A stretch of 46,660 bases of DNA from Mesorhizobium silamurunense (GCF_014843825.1 NZ_JHQR01000138.1:1-46660); one strand, 5' to 3'. Shown: positions 26,939 through 37,680, counted from the first letter of the stretch. Numbers and translations: made by a program. Notes: generated by a model not told the origin, from the letters alone.

Positions 26939-27722
26939 ATGAAACCGATGAACGAAGAGCAGCTCGCGGTTCTACGTAGGCACATGGTCGAGATGATTGC
27001 GATACATGCCGACCTTGCAAGCGAAGAACTCGGCAAGGCAACGCTCGATGAGCGGGTGCTGGCAGCGATGCGGCGGGTCCCGCGACATCTCTTCGTGCCA
27101 GCCCCGGTCGCGCCTTATGCCTACCAGGACATGCCGCTGCCGATCGGTTTCGGCAAGACTGTCTCGCAGCCCTTCATTGTCGCTCTGATGACCGATCTCC
27201 TTGCTCCCCAACCGCATGAGGCAGTGCTCGAGATCGGCACCGGCCTGGGCTATCAAACCGCAATCCTCGCGGAACTCGCCGAGCAAGTTTGGAGCGTCGA
27301 AATCATCGAGGAATTCGCAAGCCATGCCGAGGCCCTCCTGCAGGACCTCGGCTTTTCCAATATCACCATTCGTGTCGGAGACGGGTCTCGCGGCTGGCCC
27401 GAGCACGCCCCATTCAACAAGATCCTGGTCAGCGTGGCGGCGCCTCCTGCAGGACCTCGGCTTTTCCAATATCACCATTCGTGTCGGAGACGGGTCTCGC
27501 GGCTGGCCCGAGCACGCCCCATTCAACAAGATCCTGGTCAGCGTGGCGGCTGAACGGACGCCGTCGGCTTTGCTTGAGCAGCTCAAGCCAGGGGGACGCC
27601 TGGTACTGCCTGTTGGATCTGAAGAAGTACAGTTGCTGACTGTCATCGACAAGGGCGCGGCAGGGCAACTCAAGACTCGGAAACTCATCCCAGTTCGGTT
27701 CAGTCGGCTCGAAACGGTCTAA
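26939..27722 (+). pseudogene. pcm: Protein-L-isoaspartate O-methyltransferase broken by an internal tandem duplication
   Basis: From ATG 26939 the frame gives an isoaspartyl repair methyltransferase: VPRHLFVPAPVAPYAYQDMP, PLPIGFGKTVSQPFIVALMT and the SAM-binding motif VLEIGTGLGYQTAILAELA. A 108-bp segment is then repeated after one extra base, so the frame slips and stops at 27553. Removing the 109 bases (27334-27442) restores a continuous frame of 224 residues ending KTRKLIPVRFSRLETV at 27722, a normal length. As it stands the product loses its last 58 residues (the C-terminal strands). The enzyme normally repairs damaged aspartyl residues in old proteins. Confidence 0.88.
27334..27550 (+). 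repeat. 108-bp perfect tandem duplication
   Basis: 27334-27441 and 27443-27550 are identical over 108 bases, separated by one G. Perfect identity implies a very recent event or selection for reversibility. The total insertion of 109 bases is out of frame. Confidence 0.95.
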
Positions 27723-28035
27723 TGAGGGGTGCGGCTGCGCGGAGCCGTGCTGGAAGATCAGGATAACGCGCGCCGCATCGATCACACGGGCGCTGGATGG
27801 CATCGCCGATCTTTTGACATCCATGCCGCAACGCTACTCGTCGAGCACGCCTGCAGCCGCCGGTCGCAGCCGCTGGCGATCATGCCGGCGCGGTCGTATT
27901 GCGCGCTTCTCAAAGACCCTTATCCAGCCTACTGTGCGCCTACCAGAGGGCAAATGGGTCGCTCATCTGGGAAATGACGGCCAAAGGCTCAAGGAATTCG
28001 CCCAGTGGCCAACACGTAGGGGGCAGGAGGTAACG

Positions 28036-28155
28036 ATGGATCTCAAGGACAGGCGCCTCTGGTACGGCGTGGTAGCCGTGATCGTGGTATTGGTCGTGAT
28101 TGCGTATGCGGCTGGTTGGTTTGGCGGCACACCGATACCAGCGCCGCAGCAGTGA
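28036..28155 (+). CDS. 39-residue single-span membrane protein
   Basis: AGGAGGT at 28026-28032 precedes ATG 28036. The product has a charged start (MDLKDRRLW), one strong helix (YGVVAVIVVLVVIAYAAGW) and a short glycine/proline end (GGTPIPAPQQ). The excellent ribosome site and clean topology argue for a real gene. Position after pcm may mean co-transcription. Function unknown. The 27723-28035 stretch upstream holds no gene that I can assign. Confidence 0.6.
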   Translation: MDLKDRRLWYGVVAVIVVLVVIAYAAGWFGGTPIPAPQQ

Positions 28156-28812
28156 GAGCGATCGTCATTCTCGCTTGTCGGCAGCTGACTGCTCAGTCTC
28201 TAAAGGTCGAAGGAAGGGATCCCTGATTGGCTGTTTCGCTGGTTCGGCTACCATCCTGACGACGCACAGCCTGGACCGGTTTTGAGATGGCTTCCGCTCA
28301 ACCTGTTGGACGGACCGGTTCCTGGATCGCGCGCAATCCGCAACACTCCGCCATCGGGCCGGGTAACTTCGATAATGGTTTCGACACGGACAAACTGCGA
28401 TACTACGGAGTAGCCAGGCGCCAGGTCATGCCGGAAGTCGTACACTGGAGCCACAAGGGCCTAACGACCGGGCGGAGAACTCGCATCAGCCCGGCCTTCG
28501 GCGGTTTCGAAGCTAAACTGCCACTCCCTTGATCCCGCTGCCCGGCCAGCAATGGAGCCGGGCTACTCCAGCACAGACTCTGCCCGTCGATCACCTCGAT
28601 CGGCACGGACTCCAGACCAACATCGTCGCACAGCCGCGCATTTGACCGCGTTCGCCAAATTATGGCCGGGTCTTTGCGAAGCCTCTACATCTGCGTGAAC
28701 GAAGCCCTCCAGGCATCATCGTGATTGGACTTGATGATCCGTTGGAGTCACGTTGGTCCCAGGTATAAGTAGGAAATGGGTGGACCAACTATCGTCCGAA
28801 TAGGAGGCCAAC
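28156..28812. other. Intergenic stretch without an assignable gene
   Basis: Short frames exist on both strands. One at 28248-28454 (minus, GTG start, DFRHDLAPGYSVVSQFVRVE) looks protein-like but has no recognised family or ribosome site. Nothing else is supported. Confidence 0.35.
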
Positions 28813-29250
28813 ATGAAGCACCAGACGATCGAGCAACTGCAGATCGTCGCCGAGATCGATCAGGCCTACCCGCGCCAGGCCATGTCGCGCAGCGAACGTC
28901 TTGAACGCTGGGCGGAGCTCCTGGAACGGAACCCTGACCGGCGTCTCTCGACACTGCCTCAGACCGAGTATCAGCCGGTTAGAGTACGCGCGGCCATGCG
29001 CGGCGACGGCTCGCCGATCTCAGTCGCTTTCGAGGATCCTGTCCTCCGCGCCGCCGGGTTGGAAAACGACAACTACGGCGAAGCGAAGCGGTTCTTCGAA
29101 CTGACCGACAGGCAATTGCATGAGATCATCTGCTATTGTCATTTTGGCGCGACGGTGACCGCCGCAACGGCCGCCCATCACATCCGTGCGGTGCCTACCG
29201 GGAGACAGCCCGGCATGTTCGCTCGGTTGCGTGAGGCGTTCGTCGGATAA
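28813..29250 (+). CDS. Conserved-type hypothetical cytoplasmic protein
   Basis: A 145-residue protein from ATG 28813, after AGGAGG. The N-terminal half is helical and charged (SRSERLERWAELLERNPDRR). The C-terminal half has a compact block with cysteine and histidines (RQLHEIICYCHFGATVTAATAAHHI), which could bind a metal or flavin. No signal peptide or membrane helix. Proteins opening with IEQLQIVAEIDQAYP are, as far as I recall, found as hypothetical proteins in rhizobia. Function cannot be assigned. Confidence 0.7.
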   Translation: MKHQTIEQLQIVAEIDQAYPRQAMSRSERLERWAELLERNPDRRLSTLPQTEYQPVRVRAAMRGDGSPISVAFEDPVLRAAGLENDNYGEAKRFFELTDRQLHEIICYCHFGATVTAATAAHHIRAVPTGRQPGMFARLREAFVG

Positions 29251-30084
29251 AGCCAGCGCCGTTTCGCAGCATCATTTTTGAAGCGGCTCGCATGGAAAGC
29301 CGCCGCCGCAGCGCAGGCAAGCGCTCCCCACGCGGGAAGGCTGCGTTGCATGAAGAATGGTGCGGTCATGATTATCCAAGGTCCTTTTCGAGAGCGGCGT
29401 CAAGGTCTGCTGGGCTGAGCTGCACCATCTGTTGCGCCGAACTCTGCAGGGCGATTGCCGGCAGGTGAATGAACGCGCCGACGCGTCGCCAGGCAAGCCT
29501 GGAGGATCCCCTCAATCGATTCCTCGTCGTGATCGACGCGGTAGTCTCCGGCAGGTTGCGGCGCCTCAAAACCCGGCAGCCGGAACGCGGATGAAAAGTC
29601 AACGACGGTCTACGTGGTGCGACTGGCCATGGGTGCGGCTTTCCGCAGGAGCACGCCGACGCCCCTCCTGCATCTTTTCCATCCGAACCGGAAAGGTCCC
29701 AATGCTGCCAGTACATCCGTGGTCAGCGCCGTGGTTCAAAGGCTCGAACAGAGCGACATGCGTGCCGGATAAGCGCTATACATTTGCTGTCGAAAATTCG
29801 GTGCTTCATGGCGGGTCGAAGGTCGCGGACCTATGTCGATCGGGACCGCGAAAACCAAATCTGCCAAATCCACGCGATCTATATATGTGTCTCGAATGCA
29901 CATTAAATAAAGTATAAATACGGTTTGTTCGTAATTTAGGATTAATATAGTCTGTTTTTCTGAAAAGTTAAGATGGATGAATTATAATAAAATTGCTTAT
30001 TGCTCCGCCTTTCTGGCGGTCAAAAGCGCCGGTAACAACGAGTGATTTACATTTCAAATATTTTCGGCTTGAGGAATTAAATAT
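29251..30084. other. Intergenic region upstream of groESL with an AT-rich island
   Basis: The first 580 bp are GC-rich with only shadow-like ORFs; a minus-strand frame ending at 29372 (FIHLPAIALQSSAQQMVQLS, then PADLDAALEKDLG) may be a protein end but is not recognised. Positions 29830-30080 are strikingly AT-rich, unlike the rest of the window, and lead into the groESL control region. A CTTG at 30068-30071 could be part of a heat-shock sigma factor -35 box; the -10 is not clear. Confidence 0.4.
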
Positions 30085-30111
30085 TTGGCACTCCTATCAT
30101 TCGAGTGCCAA
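30085..30111 (+). promoter_or_regulatory. CIRCE element, HrcA operator of groESL
   Basis: TTGGCACTC-N9-GAGTGCCAA is a perfect 9-bp inverted repeat with 9-base spacer, differing from the CIRCE consensus TTAGCACTC-N9-GAGTGCTAA at one base in each arm. It lies 57 bp before groES. HrcA should bind it and repress the operon at normal temperature. Confidence 0.92.
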
Positions 30112-30167
30112 AGGGGCTATGGTAGGTGTTGCAGTCGCTCTATGTGCGGCGGCAGAAAGAACCCCCA

Positions 30168-30482
30168 ATGAAATTCCGACCACTCCACGACCGCGTCGTC
30201 ATTCGACGCGCGGAAGGCGATACCAAATCCAAGGGCGGGATCATCATTCCCGACACCGCCAAGGAAAAGCCCCAGGAAGGCGAAGTGATCGCCGTCGGCC
30301 CAGGTTCACGTGACGAAAGCGGCAAGCTGATCCCGCTCGACGTCAAAGCCGGCGATCTCATCCTGTTCGGCAAATGGTCCGGAACCGAGGTCAAGATCGA
30401 CGGCGAGGATCTCCTGATCATGAAGGAGAGCGACATTATGGGCATCGTCGAGAAGACCAAAGCGACCAAGAAAGCCGCCTGA
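30168..30482 (+). CDS. groES: Co-chaperonin GroES
   Basis: A 104-residue GroES. It begins [14 protein letters not shown], has the mobile loop around [17 protein letters not shown], and the conserved GEVIAVGPG and [19 protein letters not shown]. It caps the GroEL ring and closes the folding chamber. Start chosen at 30168, the universal family start, rather than the upstream codon at 30126. It is followed after 50 bp by groEL in one heat-shock operon under the CIRCE element. Confidence 0.97.
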   Translation: MKFRPLHDRVVIRRAEGDTKSKGGIIIPDTAKEKPQEGEVIAVGPGSRDESGKLIPLDVKAGDLILFGKWSGTEVKIDGEDLLIMKESDIMGIVEKTKATKKAA

Positions 30483-30517
30483 CCGGGCGATTTGCGCTCT
30501 GCTAATTTCTAGACTGA

Positions 30518-32176
<1,659 letters not shown>

Positions 32177-32218
32177 GCGGCGCCTGAAATTATAGCCAGG
32201 ACGACGGGAGGCCAGCGA

Positions 32219-32293
32219 CGCGGGCACATGCGAGTCGATATCTCGGCGATCATCGGTTCGCTCGACATCGTGTTCGGGGAGATCGATCGATAG
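32219..32293 (+). pseudogene. nuoD: Second nuoD 3' end
   Basis: Forty-three bases after the groEL stop, 24 codons read [20 protein letters not shown], then EIDR and stop: again the NuoD C-terminus. It differs at several bases and residues from the fragment at 24825-25010, so it is not a simple recent copy. No upstream nuoD sequence is present. Confidence 0.8.
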
Positions 32294-32344
32294 GCGCTCG
32301 TCGCTGTCGTTTTTGCTGCTAAAAATGGTCTTGGAGATAAGAAC

Positions 32345-32659
32345 ATGACCGACACTCTTGCCGAGAAAACATGTACGCCTTGTCGCGGCGGCGTCCCGCC
32401 GCTCACGCGTGATGAAGCCCAACGCTTCCAGGCACAGGCTCCTGATTGGGAGCTGGGTGACGATGCCCACCGCATCCAGCGGAGCTTCCGATGCCGCAAT
32501 TTCCGGGACGCGCTCGCCCTTGTTTAGGAGATCGGTGAGCTCGCCGAAACCGAAAGCCATCACCCCGACATCAGCTTCGGCTGGGGTTATGTGACGGTTT
32601 CCCTGAGCACCAAGAAGATAAAAGGACTGCACGAGAACGATTTCATCATGGCGAAAGAT
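32345..32659 (+). pseudogene. phhB: 4a-hydroxytetrahydrobiopterin dehydratase with an in-frame amber stop
   Basis: ATG 32345 opens a pterin-4a-carbinolamine dehydratase: CRGGVPPLTRDEAQRFQ, then DWELGDDAHRIQRSF. TAG at 32525-32527 interrupts it where relatives usually have CAG (Gln). The same frame continues without change as [20 protein letters not shown] and [14 protein letters not shown], including the catalytic HHP motif. So a single base change separates it from an intact gene of about 105 residues. The enzyme recycles the pterin cofactor of phenylalanine hydroxylase. Beyond 32659 the frame runs into unrelated sequence. Confidence 0.88.
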
Positions 32660-32730
32660 CGATCGGGTGTTCGATCGCTCGGGCCGGCCCCTCGACCGCC
32701 AGCAGTGACACGGCAAATCCATCGCAAAGC

Positions 32731-32994
32731 GACGGCGCGCTGGACGCTTTCATCCGCGAACGCGTCGGCACGCTGTTTCATCCGGTCGGCACATGCGCGA
32801 TGGGACGCGGCCCGGAAGCGGTCGTCGATCCCGAAACGTTGCGCGTGCATGGCGTGCAGGGGCTGCGGGTTGTCGACGCGTCCATTATGCCGACCCTCGT
32901 CTCAGCCAATACGGTAGCGGCGACTTATTGCCTTGCTGAGAAGGCCGCGGACCTGATCAAACAGGACATAGCCGAGTTTGCATCTGCGGCATAA
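32731..32994 (+). pseudogene. C-terminal fragment of a GMC-family oxidoreductase
   Basis: About 87 codons match the end of choline dehydrogenase/GMC flavoenzymes: [19 protein letters not shown] with the active-site histidine, [20 protein letters not shown] and [16 protein letters not shown]. The N-terminal FAD-binding 450 residues are missing. The 3' end appears intact. It follows the phhB remnant without space, another recombination junction. Confidence 0.85.
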
Positions 32995-33090
32995 GGGGAA
33001 AGGACACGAGTTCGAGAACCTGTTCTGGAACGCCTTCGCTCTGGCTCCCCTCGAGCGGGAAAGCTTACGATACGGCGAGAGGTGAAGCTT

Positions 33091-33822
33091 CTATTTCACG
33101 CTGAAGCCGCCGTCTGCCATCAGCACCGCCCCATTGATGATTCCAGCCTCGTCGGATGCGAGATAGCGTGCTGCGGCCGCGATCTCCGAAGGCTTGGCAA
33201 AGCGCCCGACAGGAATATCCCTTTTGGCCTTTTCTCCTTTTTCGCCAGACCACCCGACAAGCGCCATCGGCGTTTCGACTACCGTTGGTGCGATTGCGTT
33301 GGCGGTAATGCCAAACCTGGCCCATTCAATAGCCATCACCTTTGTCAGGTTGATCAGGCCTGCCTTGCTGGCGCCATAGGCAGCATGCTCCTCGATGGCG
33401 ATAACGCCGGCTTGCGAGGAGATGTTGATGACGCGACCTCGCCCCGAGGTCTTGAGATAGGGCAGGGCAGCGGCGGCGACGAGCCAAGGACCTCGGAGGT
33501 TGATCCGCATCGTCTTGTCCCAAACCTCGACATTTGCTTCTTCCGCAGGGAAAACAATGCCCAACCCGGCGTTGTTGACGAGGATGTCGATTCCCATCGC
33601 CGCGCCGATCTGGTCGACGACGGAAGCGATGGCAGCCGGATCTTCAAGATCGAGGACGAAGCTTCTATGGTGGGCCCCAAGGCGCGATGCCAACCCCGAC
33701 GGGTCGTTGATGTCGACAAGGGCAAGTCGTGCCCCGGTCGCCGCGAAACACTCCGCCATTGCCTTGCCAATTCCGCCGGCGGCGCCGGTAATCACGACCG
33801 TACGACCCGCTAGGTCATTCAT
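33091..33822 (-). CDS. Short-chain dehydrogenase (polyol/ketose oxidoreductase)
   Basis: A 243-residue SDR with cofactor motif TGAAGGIG (residues 12-19), NNAG, a catalytic serine in NISSQAG and YGASK. An aspartate after the second strand (ALVDIND) suggests NAD(H) preference. The C-terminal loop (VVETPMALVGW) binds substrate. Last gene of the minus-strand operon with the kinase and GatZ-like genes, so it likely oxidises or reduces a six-carbon polyol/ketose pair such as galactitol/L-tagatose or sorbitol/fructose. Which of the three SDRs does which step cannot be told here. Confidence 0.85.
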   Translation of the reverse strand: MNDLAGRTVVITGAAGGIGKAMAECFAATGARLALVDINDPSGLASRLGAHHRSFVLDLEDPAAIASVVDQIGAAMGIDILVNNAGLGIVFPAEEANVEVWDKTMRINLRGPWLVAAAALPYLKTSGRGRVINISSQAGVIAIEEHAAYGASKAGLINLTKVMAIEWARFGITANAIAPTVVETPMALVGWSGEKGEKAKRDIPVGRFAKPSEIAAAARYLASDEAGIINGAVLMADGGFSVK

Positions 33823-33866
33823 GGGAACGCTCGCTCCTGGTCACGCGACGGCTGCCCGCTTCCGGT

Positions 33867-34595
33867 TCAGATGTCGAAATTGGTCGGCAGGACGACCACG
33901 TCCCGGATCGTGACGTTGCGCGGTCGGGTCAGCATGAACATAACCGCATCCGCGACCTCCTTCGGTTCAATCAGGCTACCATTCTCCTTAGCCTTGCGGA
34001 GATTTTCTTCCGGCCAATCGGCAAGAAGGGCGGAGATCACTGGACCCGGAGAAACCTGTCCGACGCGAATCCCGTGCTTGTTCAACTGGCGGCGCATCGT
34101 CTGCACAAAACAGGTCATGGCCCATTTGGATGCCGAATAGACCGGCTCCCACGGCACTGGAAAATGACCGGCAACCGAACTGGTGACGACGATGTCGCCA
34201 CCGCCGCGTTCGATCATGTGCGGGATTACGGTCCGGACGTTCTTCATGACCGCGTTGACGTTCAGGTTCAGCATCCGGTCGATGGCATCGAGGTCCGTCT
34301 CGGTCAAATCGCCCCCGATGTATGAACCTGCATTGGCATGAAGGATGTCGAGATGCCCCGCTTTCTCGACGATGCCATTCAGAAGCGTTGCGCAGCTCGC
34401 CGGATCGAGCAGGTCGATCGTGAGCGGAATGGCCTTTTTACCCAGCTTCTCGCAAAGCGCTTCCATAGCCGTCTGGTTACGATCGATCATGACCACGGTC
34501 GCGCCTTCACCAAGCATGGCCTCCACGCTTGCCAGTCCGATGCCCGACGCGCCTCCAGTAACTGCTGCAACCTTGCCTTCTAGTTTCCCTACCAT
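33867..34595 (-). CDS. Short-chain dehydrogenase of the ribitol 2-dehydrogenase type
   Basis: A 242-residue SDR with TGGASGIG, HANAG in place of NNAG, the serine in VVTSSVAGHF and YSASK. HANAGSYIGGDL, WEPVYSASKWA and RVGQVSPGPVISALLADWP match ribitol 2-dehydrogenase (RbtD) closely in memory. In this context an L-sorbose or other ketose reductase activity is as likely as ribitol oxidation. HANAG is a notable variant shared with RbtD. Forty-four bases separate it from the next gene downstream, and 24 from the SDR upstream. Confidence 0.85.
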   Translation of the reverse strand: MVGKLEGKVAAVTGGASGIGLASVEAMLGEGATVVMIDRNQTAMEALCEKLGKKAIPLTIDLLDPASCATLLNGIVEKAGHLDILHANAGSYIGGDLTETDLDAIDRMLNLNVNAVMKNVRTVIPHMIERGGGDIVVTSSVAGHFPVPWEPVYSASKWAMTCFVQTMRRQLNKHGIRVGQVSPGPVISALLADWPEENLRKAKENGSLIEPKEVADAVMFMLTRPRNVTIRDVVVLPTNFDI

Positions 34596-34619
34596 GATGT
34601 CTTTCCGATCCCTGTTGGT

Positions 34620-35384
34620 TCAGTGAGTGGTGTAGCCGCCGTCCGCCGTGAGCACGGCGCCGGTGACATAGCTTGCCGCGTCCGAGCACAGGAACAGCGC
34701 GCAGGTGGCCATTTCCTCCGGTTCAGCGAAGCGGCCCATCGGCGTATTCTCGGTCCAGACGCTGTTCCACTGCGGGTTGGCTATGCCGCCTTCGGTCATG
34801 TCGCTGATCACATAGCCAGGTGCCAGGGCGTTGACGCGTATGTTGCGGGCCGCATATTCGAAGGCCATGACCTTCGTCATTTGGTGAATTGCGGCCTTCG
34901 AGGAATTGTAGGCGACTTGCAGTTGCGGCTTGTTGGCCACATCGGCGGAAATCGAGCCGATGTTGAGAATTGCGCCGCCAGCCTGGCGCAGCATCGGCTT
35001 TATCGCCTCTCGCGCAATGCGAAATGGAGCAACACGATTTGTCTCGAGAATGAAGTTGAGGCGCTCGTCATCGAATTCATGGAAATTGCCATTGTCGGCA
35101 ACGCCGGCGTTGTTGACGAGGATGTCGAGCTGACCGAACCGTTCGAGCGTCGCGCTGACCAGTCTGCCGGGCGTTTCACGATCGCGGACATTCCCCGCGC
35201 TCCAGGCGACACGGTCGCGATGCTCCTCCAGAAGGTCCTTCACCGCATCTGTGCAGGTCCGGCCTGTGATCACCACGTTTGCGCCGGCCTCCACAAAGAT
35301 CTTCACGATGGCCAGGCCGATGCCACGGCTTCCGCCCGTAACCAACGCGGTTTTCCCGTCGATCCTGAATTTGTCCAACGCCAC
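34620..35384 (-). CDS. Short-chain dehydrogenase (galactitol/sorbitol dehydrogenase-like)
   Basis: A 254-residue SDR with TGGSRGIG, NNAG, serine in IGSISADVA and YNSSK. The C-terminus GAVLTADGGYTT is the usual SDR ending. An arginine after the second strand (VITGRTC) hints at NADP(H) use, unlike the first SDR. It follows the GatZ-like gene by 38 bp, so it is part of the same transcript. Confidence 0.85.
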   Translation of the reverse strand: MALDKFRIDGKTALVTGGSRGIGLAIVKIFVEAGANVVITGRTCTDAVKDLLEEHRDRVAWSAGNVRDRETPGRLVSATLERFGQLDILVNNAGVADNGNFHEFDDERLNFILETNRVAPFRIAREAIKPMLRQAGGAILNIGSISADVANKPQLQVAYNSSKAAIHQMTKVMAFEYAARNIRVNALAPGYVISDMTEGGIANPQWNSVWTENTPMGRFAEPEEMATCALFLCSDAASYVTGAVLTADGGYTTH

Positions 35385-35422
35385 CGTCTTCCTCCGTTTG
35401 CGTTATCCGTAGCGCTCGACGG

Positions 35423-36691
35423 TCAGGTGCCGCACGCCCGACCATAGGTTTCAATGCTTTGCCGGATGTGACCGATCACGATCTCTTCGCCGTCGCAGTC
35501 GAGGTCGGCCCAGGCAGCTGCCGAAGGCAGGTGCTGTAGAAAGAGAGTCACCGGCACGATCCGACCTTTCAGCGTCATGAAGAGCCGGTCACAAGCTTCT
35601 CTGGCTTGCGGGGTGGCCCAATAGTATCGGATCCGATCCGAGTAAGAGTAATGGCGCAGGACGCGTTTTTCGGCATCGTCGCCGCGATAGTGACTTTCCC
35701 AATTCTTCGAGGCGACGCGCATCAGAGCCTCCATGGCATGATAAAGCGGGCGTTCGCCATAGCCGGGCACGAGGTCGGAAGCGATCAGGTCGAGTGCGTA
35801 AAGCGCTTCGCGCAGCTTGAAGGTAAGTTCCGGGCCGACCTTGAGGATGGCAAAGCCGTCCTCGACGAGTTCACGCAATGGGCCTTCGCCCTGATAGTCT
35901 GTCGAATGGGCTTCGAAGATCAGCGTCGGCAATTCGCTTAGCGTAGCCGCCAGAGCGTGGGCTTTCACCCGATCGTAGAAAATCACGTTCTGGTTGCCGA
36001 ACTCCACGCCCGGCTGCACCACAAGGCCAATGGCGCGGGAAAACGCGTCGTCTAGCCCGGCAGACTGGAACGCTTTCGCGTGAACGGCGTGCGTTTGACG
36101 GGCAGCCGCGGGGCTGGTCGGGGTGATCGCATCCAGCGCATGATCGGCACCACCGGGCGGCGGCACTTCCGTGCCAATGATGTAGATCGGACTCGCCCCT
36201 CCACTTTCTCTCGCCGCCCGTTCCGCAACGCCCGCCAGTCTGGCCGCGCGCTCAGCCACGATGTGGTCATCGAGCGCGATGGGTTCCCCCTTGCAGCCCA
36301 TCGAGGCATCGAGATGGATCTTTCGGAAGCCCGCTCGGACATAGGCATCCACCATCGCCCCCGCTTGCCCCATTGCCTCACTGGCATCCCGGTCCTTCCA
36401 CGGATTGGGCCCGAGATGGTCGCCGCCAAGCACGATTAGATGCTTCGGACATTGCTCCGCCGCCGCGAGCGTCTCCACCATGGCCGCGAAGTCAGACGGC
36501 GTCATGCCGGTATAGCCACCCAGATGGTTGACCTGATTGCACGTCGCCTCGAGCAGAACGGTGGTGCCTGTGTCCCGGCCGCGGCGCAGTGCGGCTTTCA
36601 GCACCAACGGGTGTGCGGAGCAGACCGAGGTCACCCCCATTTTCTTTCCTTGCCTATGCAGGGACGGCAAATCTTCGATCGCCACGCGCAT
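35423..36691 (-). CDS. GatZ/KbaZ-family protein, likely tagatose 6-phosphate 4-epimerase
   Basis: A 422-residue protein of the family once called the non-catalytic subunit of tagatose-bisphosphate aldolase. Visible family blocks: VLLEATCNQVNHLGGYTGMT, LGGDHLGPNPWK, KIHLDASMGCKG, YIIGTEVPPPGG, IFEAHSTDYQ and LKVGPELTFKLREALYAL. Homologues in Agrobacterium act alone as D-tagatose 6-phosphate 4-epimerases giving fructose 6-phosphate. No GatY/KbaY aldolase gene is present here, which supports that role. The start at 36691 overlaps the kinase stop by one base (TGATG), so translation is coupled. Confidence 0.88.
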   Translation of the reverse strand: MRVAIEDLPSLHRQGKKMGVTSVCSAHPLVLKAALRRGRDTGTTVLLEATCNQVNHLGGYTGMTPSDFAAMVETLAAAEQCPKHLIVLGGDHLGPNPWKDRDASEAMGQAGAMVDAYVRAGFRKIHLDASMGCKGEPIALDDHIVAERAARLAGVAERAARESGGASPIYIIGTEVPPPGGADHALDAITPTSPAAARQTHAVHAKAFQSAGLDDAFSRAIGLVVQPGVEFGNQNVIFYDRVKAHALAATLSELPTLIFEAHSTDYQGEGPLRELVEDGFAILKVGPELTFKLREALYALDLIASDLVPGYGERPLYHAMEALMRVASKNWESHYRGDDAEKRVLRHYSYSDRIRYYWATPQAREACDRLFMTLKGRIVPVTLFLQHLPSAAAWADLDCDGEEIVIGHIRQSIETYGRACGT

Positions 36692-37680
36692 CAGCTTCTT
36701 CTCGCCGTTCGTGCAATGAAGTCTTCCAGTTCGGCGCGCGTGCCAGCGCCCTCCATTGGACCCAGGCGCGTCACGTTGCGTGCGCCGGCCGCATTGCCGA
36801 ATTCGAGCGCCCGCTCGATGGGCATGCCCAGCCGCCGGCATGCGACATATGCTCCGCCGAAACAGTCGCCGGCGCCGGTCGGATCCGTCTCATCGACGAG
36901 AAAGCCGGGACATTGCGCATGCGCGCCGGATCGATGGTAGGCCGACGATCCATCCTTGCCGCGCTTGATCGCGATCTCTTTGACGCCGTGGTTGAACAGC
37001 GCCTTTATCGCGGGCTGCTCGGTGTCCACACCTGCGGCGAGGAACAACTCTTCGCCCGACGGCAGCAACAAGTCTGCCTTGTCGACGAGGGCCGCGAATT
37101 TCTCCTCGGTCTGGCCGTGGGTCAGCAGTTCCTTGCGCAGGTTCGGATCAAGCGACATCGTGCCGCCGCGCGCCTTGATCACAGCGATCGCATGTTCGGT
37201 GATCGCCCAAGCTGCGGGGCTGGCGAAGACGGTTCCCATGACGTGGATATGGCCGCAGCGTGTGATGAGTGCCTCGACCTCGCGAGTCCATTCCAAGCGG
37301 GCCGCTGCGGACTTGGCGATGTTGTATACAAAATCTCGGCTACCGTCCTTGCGGTACCGGACGAAGGCGCTGCCGGTCGGGAAATCCGACGAAACGGCAA
37401 TAGCGGAAATGTCGACGCCGTCCCGCTTCAGACGTTCGGTGTTGACGACACCGAAATCGTCATCGCCAACCGCACCGACAATCGCGGCCGCTCCGCCCAT
37501 ACGAGCGCATTGATCAATGAAGATTGCGGGCGCGCCGCTCGGGAACGGGCCAATGAACTCGATGGGCTCCCTAAAGCCAGCGCCGGCTTTGCTCGCGACG
37601 ATCTCGACCAGTATCTCTCCGACAGTGACGGTCGGCCCGAGTGAATCCGGCGCCAGTGTTTGGGTAGGGTCGTTCGTCAA
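36691..37680 (-). CDS. PfkB-family sugar kinase, probable tagatose kinase
   Basis: A 329-residue ribokinase/PfkB fold enzyme: an N-terminal substrate region (GPFPSGAPAIFIDQCARMGG, then VGAVGDDDFG) and the catalytic signature DPTGAGDCFGGAYV with the base aspartate. LDPNLRKEL and LLLPSGEEL are typical family blocks. By context it phosphorylates a ketohexose such as D-tagatose at C6, feeding the GatZ-like epimerase. A fructokinase role is possible. The stop/start overlap with the next gene shows operon structure. Confidence 0.87.
   Translation of the reverse strand: MTNDPTQTLAPDSLGPTVTVGEILVEIVASKAGAGFREPIEFIGPFPSGAPAIFIDQCARMGGAAAIVGAVGDDDFGVVNTERLKRDGVDISAIAVSSDFPTGSAFVRYRKDGSRDFVYNIAKSAAARLEWTREVEALITRCGHIHVMGTVFASPAAWAITEHAIAVIKARGGTMSLDPNLRKELLTHGQTEEKFAALVDKADLLLPSGEELFLAAGVDTEQPAIKALFNHGVKEIAIKRGKDGSSAYHRSGAHAQCPGFLVDETDPTGAGDCFGGAYVACRRLGMPIERALEFGNAAGARNVTRLGPMEGAGTRAELEDFIARTARRS

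Noticed and set aside
27334..27553. Programmed frameshift in pcm
   Set aside because: The shift is fully explained by the 109-base insertion; there is no slippery heptamer or need for recoding.
32525..32527. Amber codon of phhB as a pyrrolysine or recoding site
   Set aside because: Such recoding is not known in this lineage or family, and a single base change from CAG is simpler.
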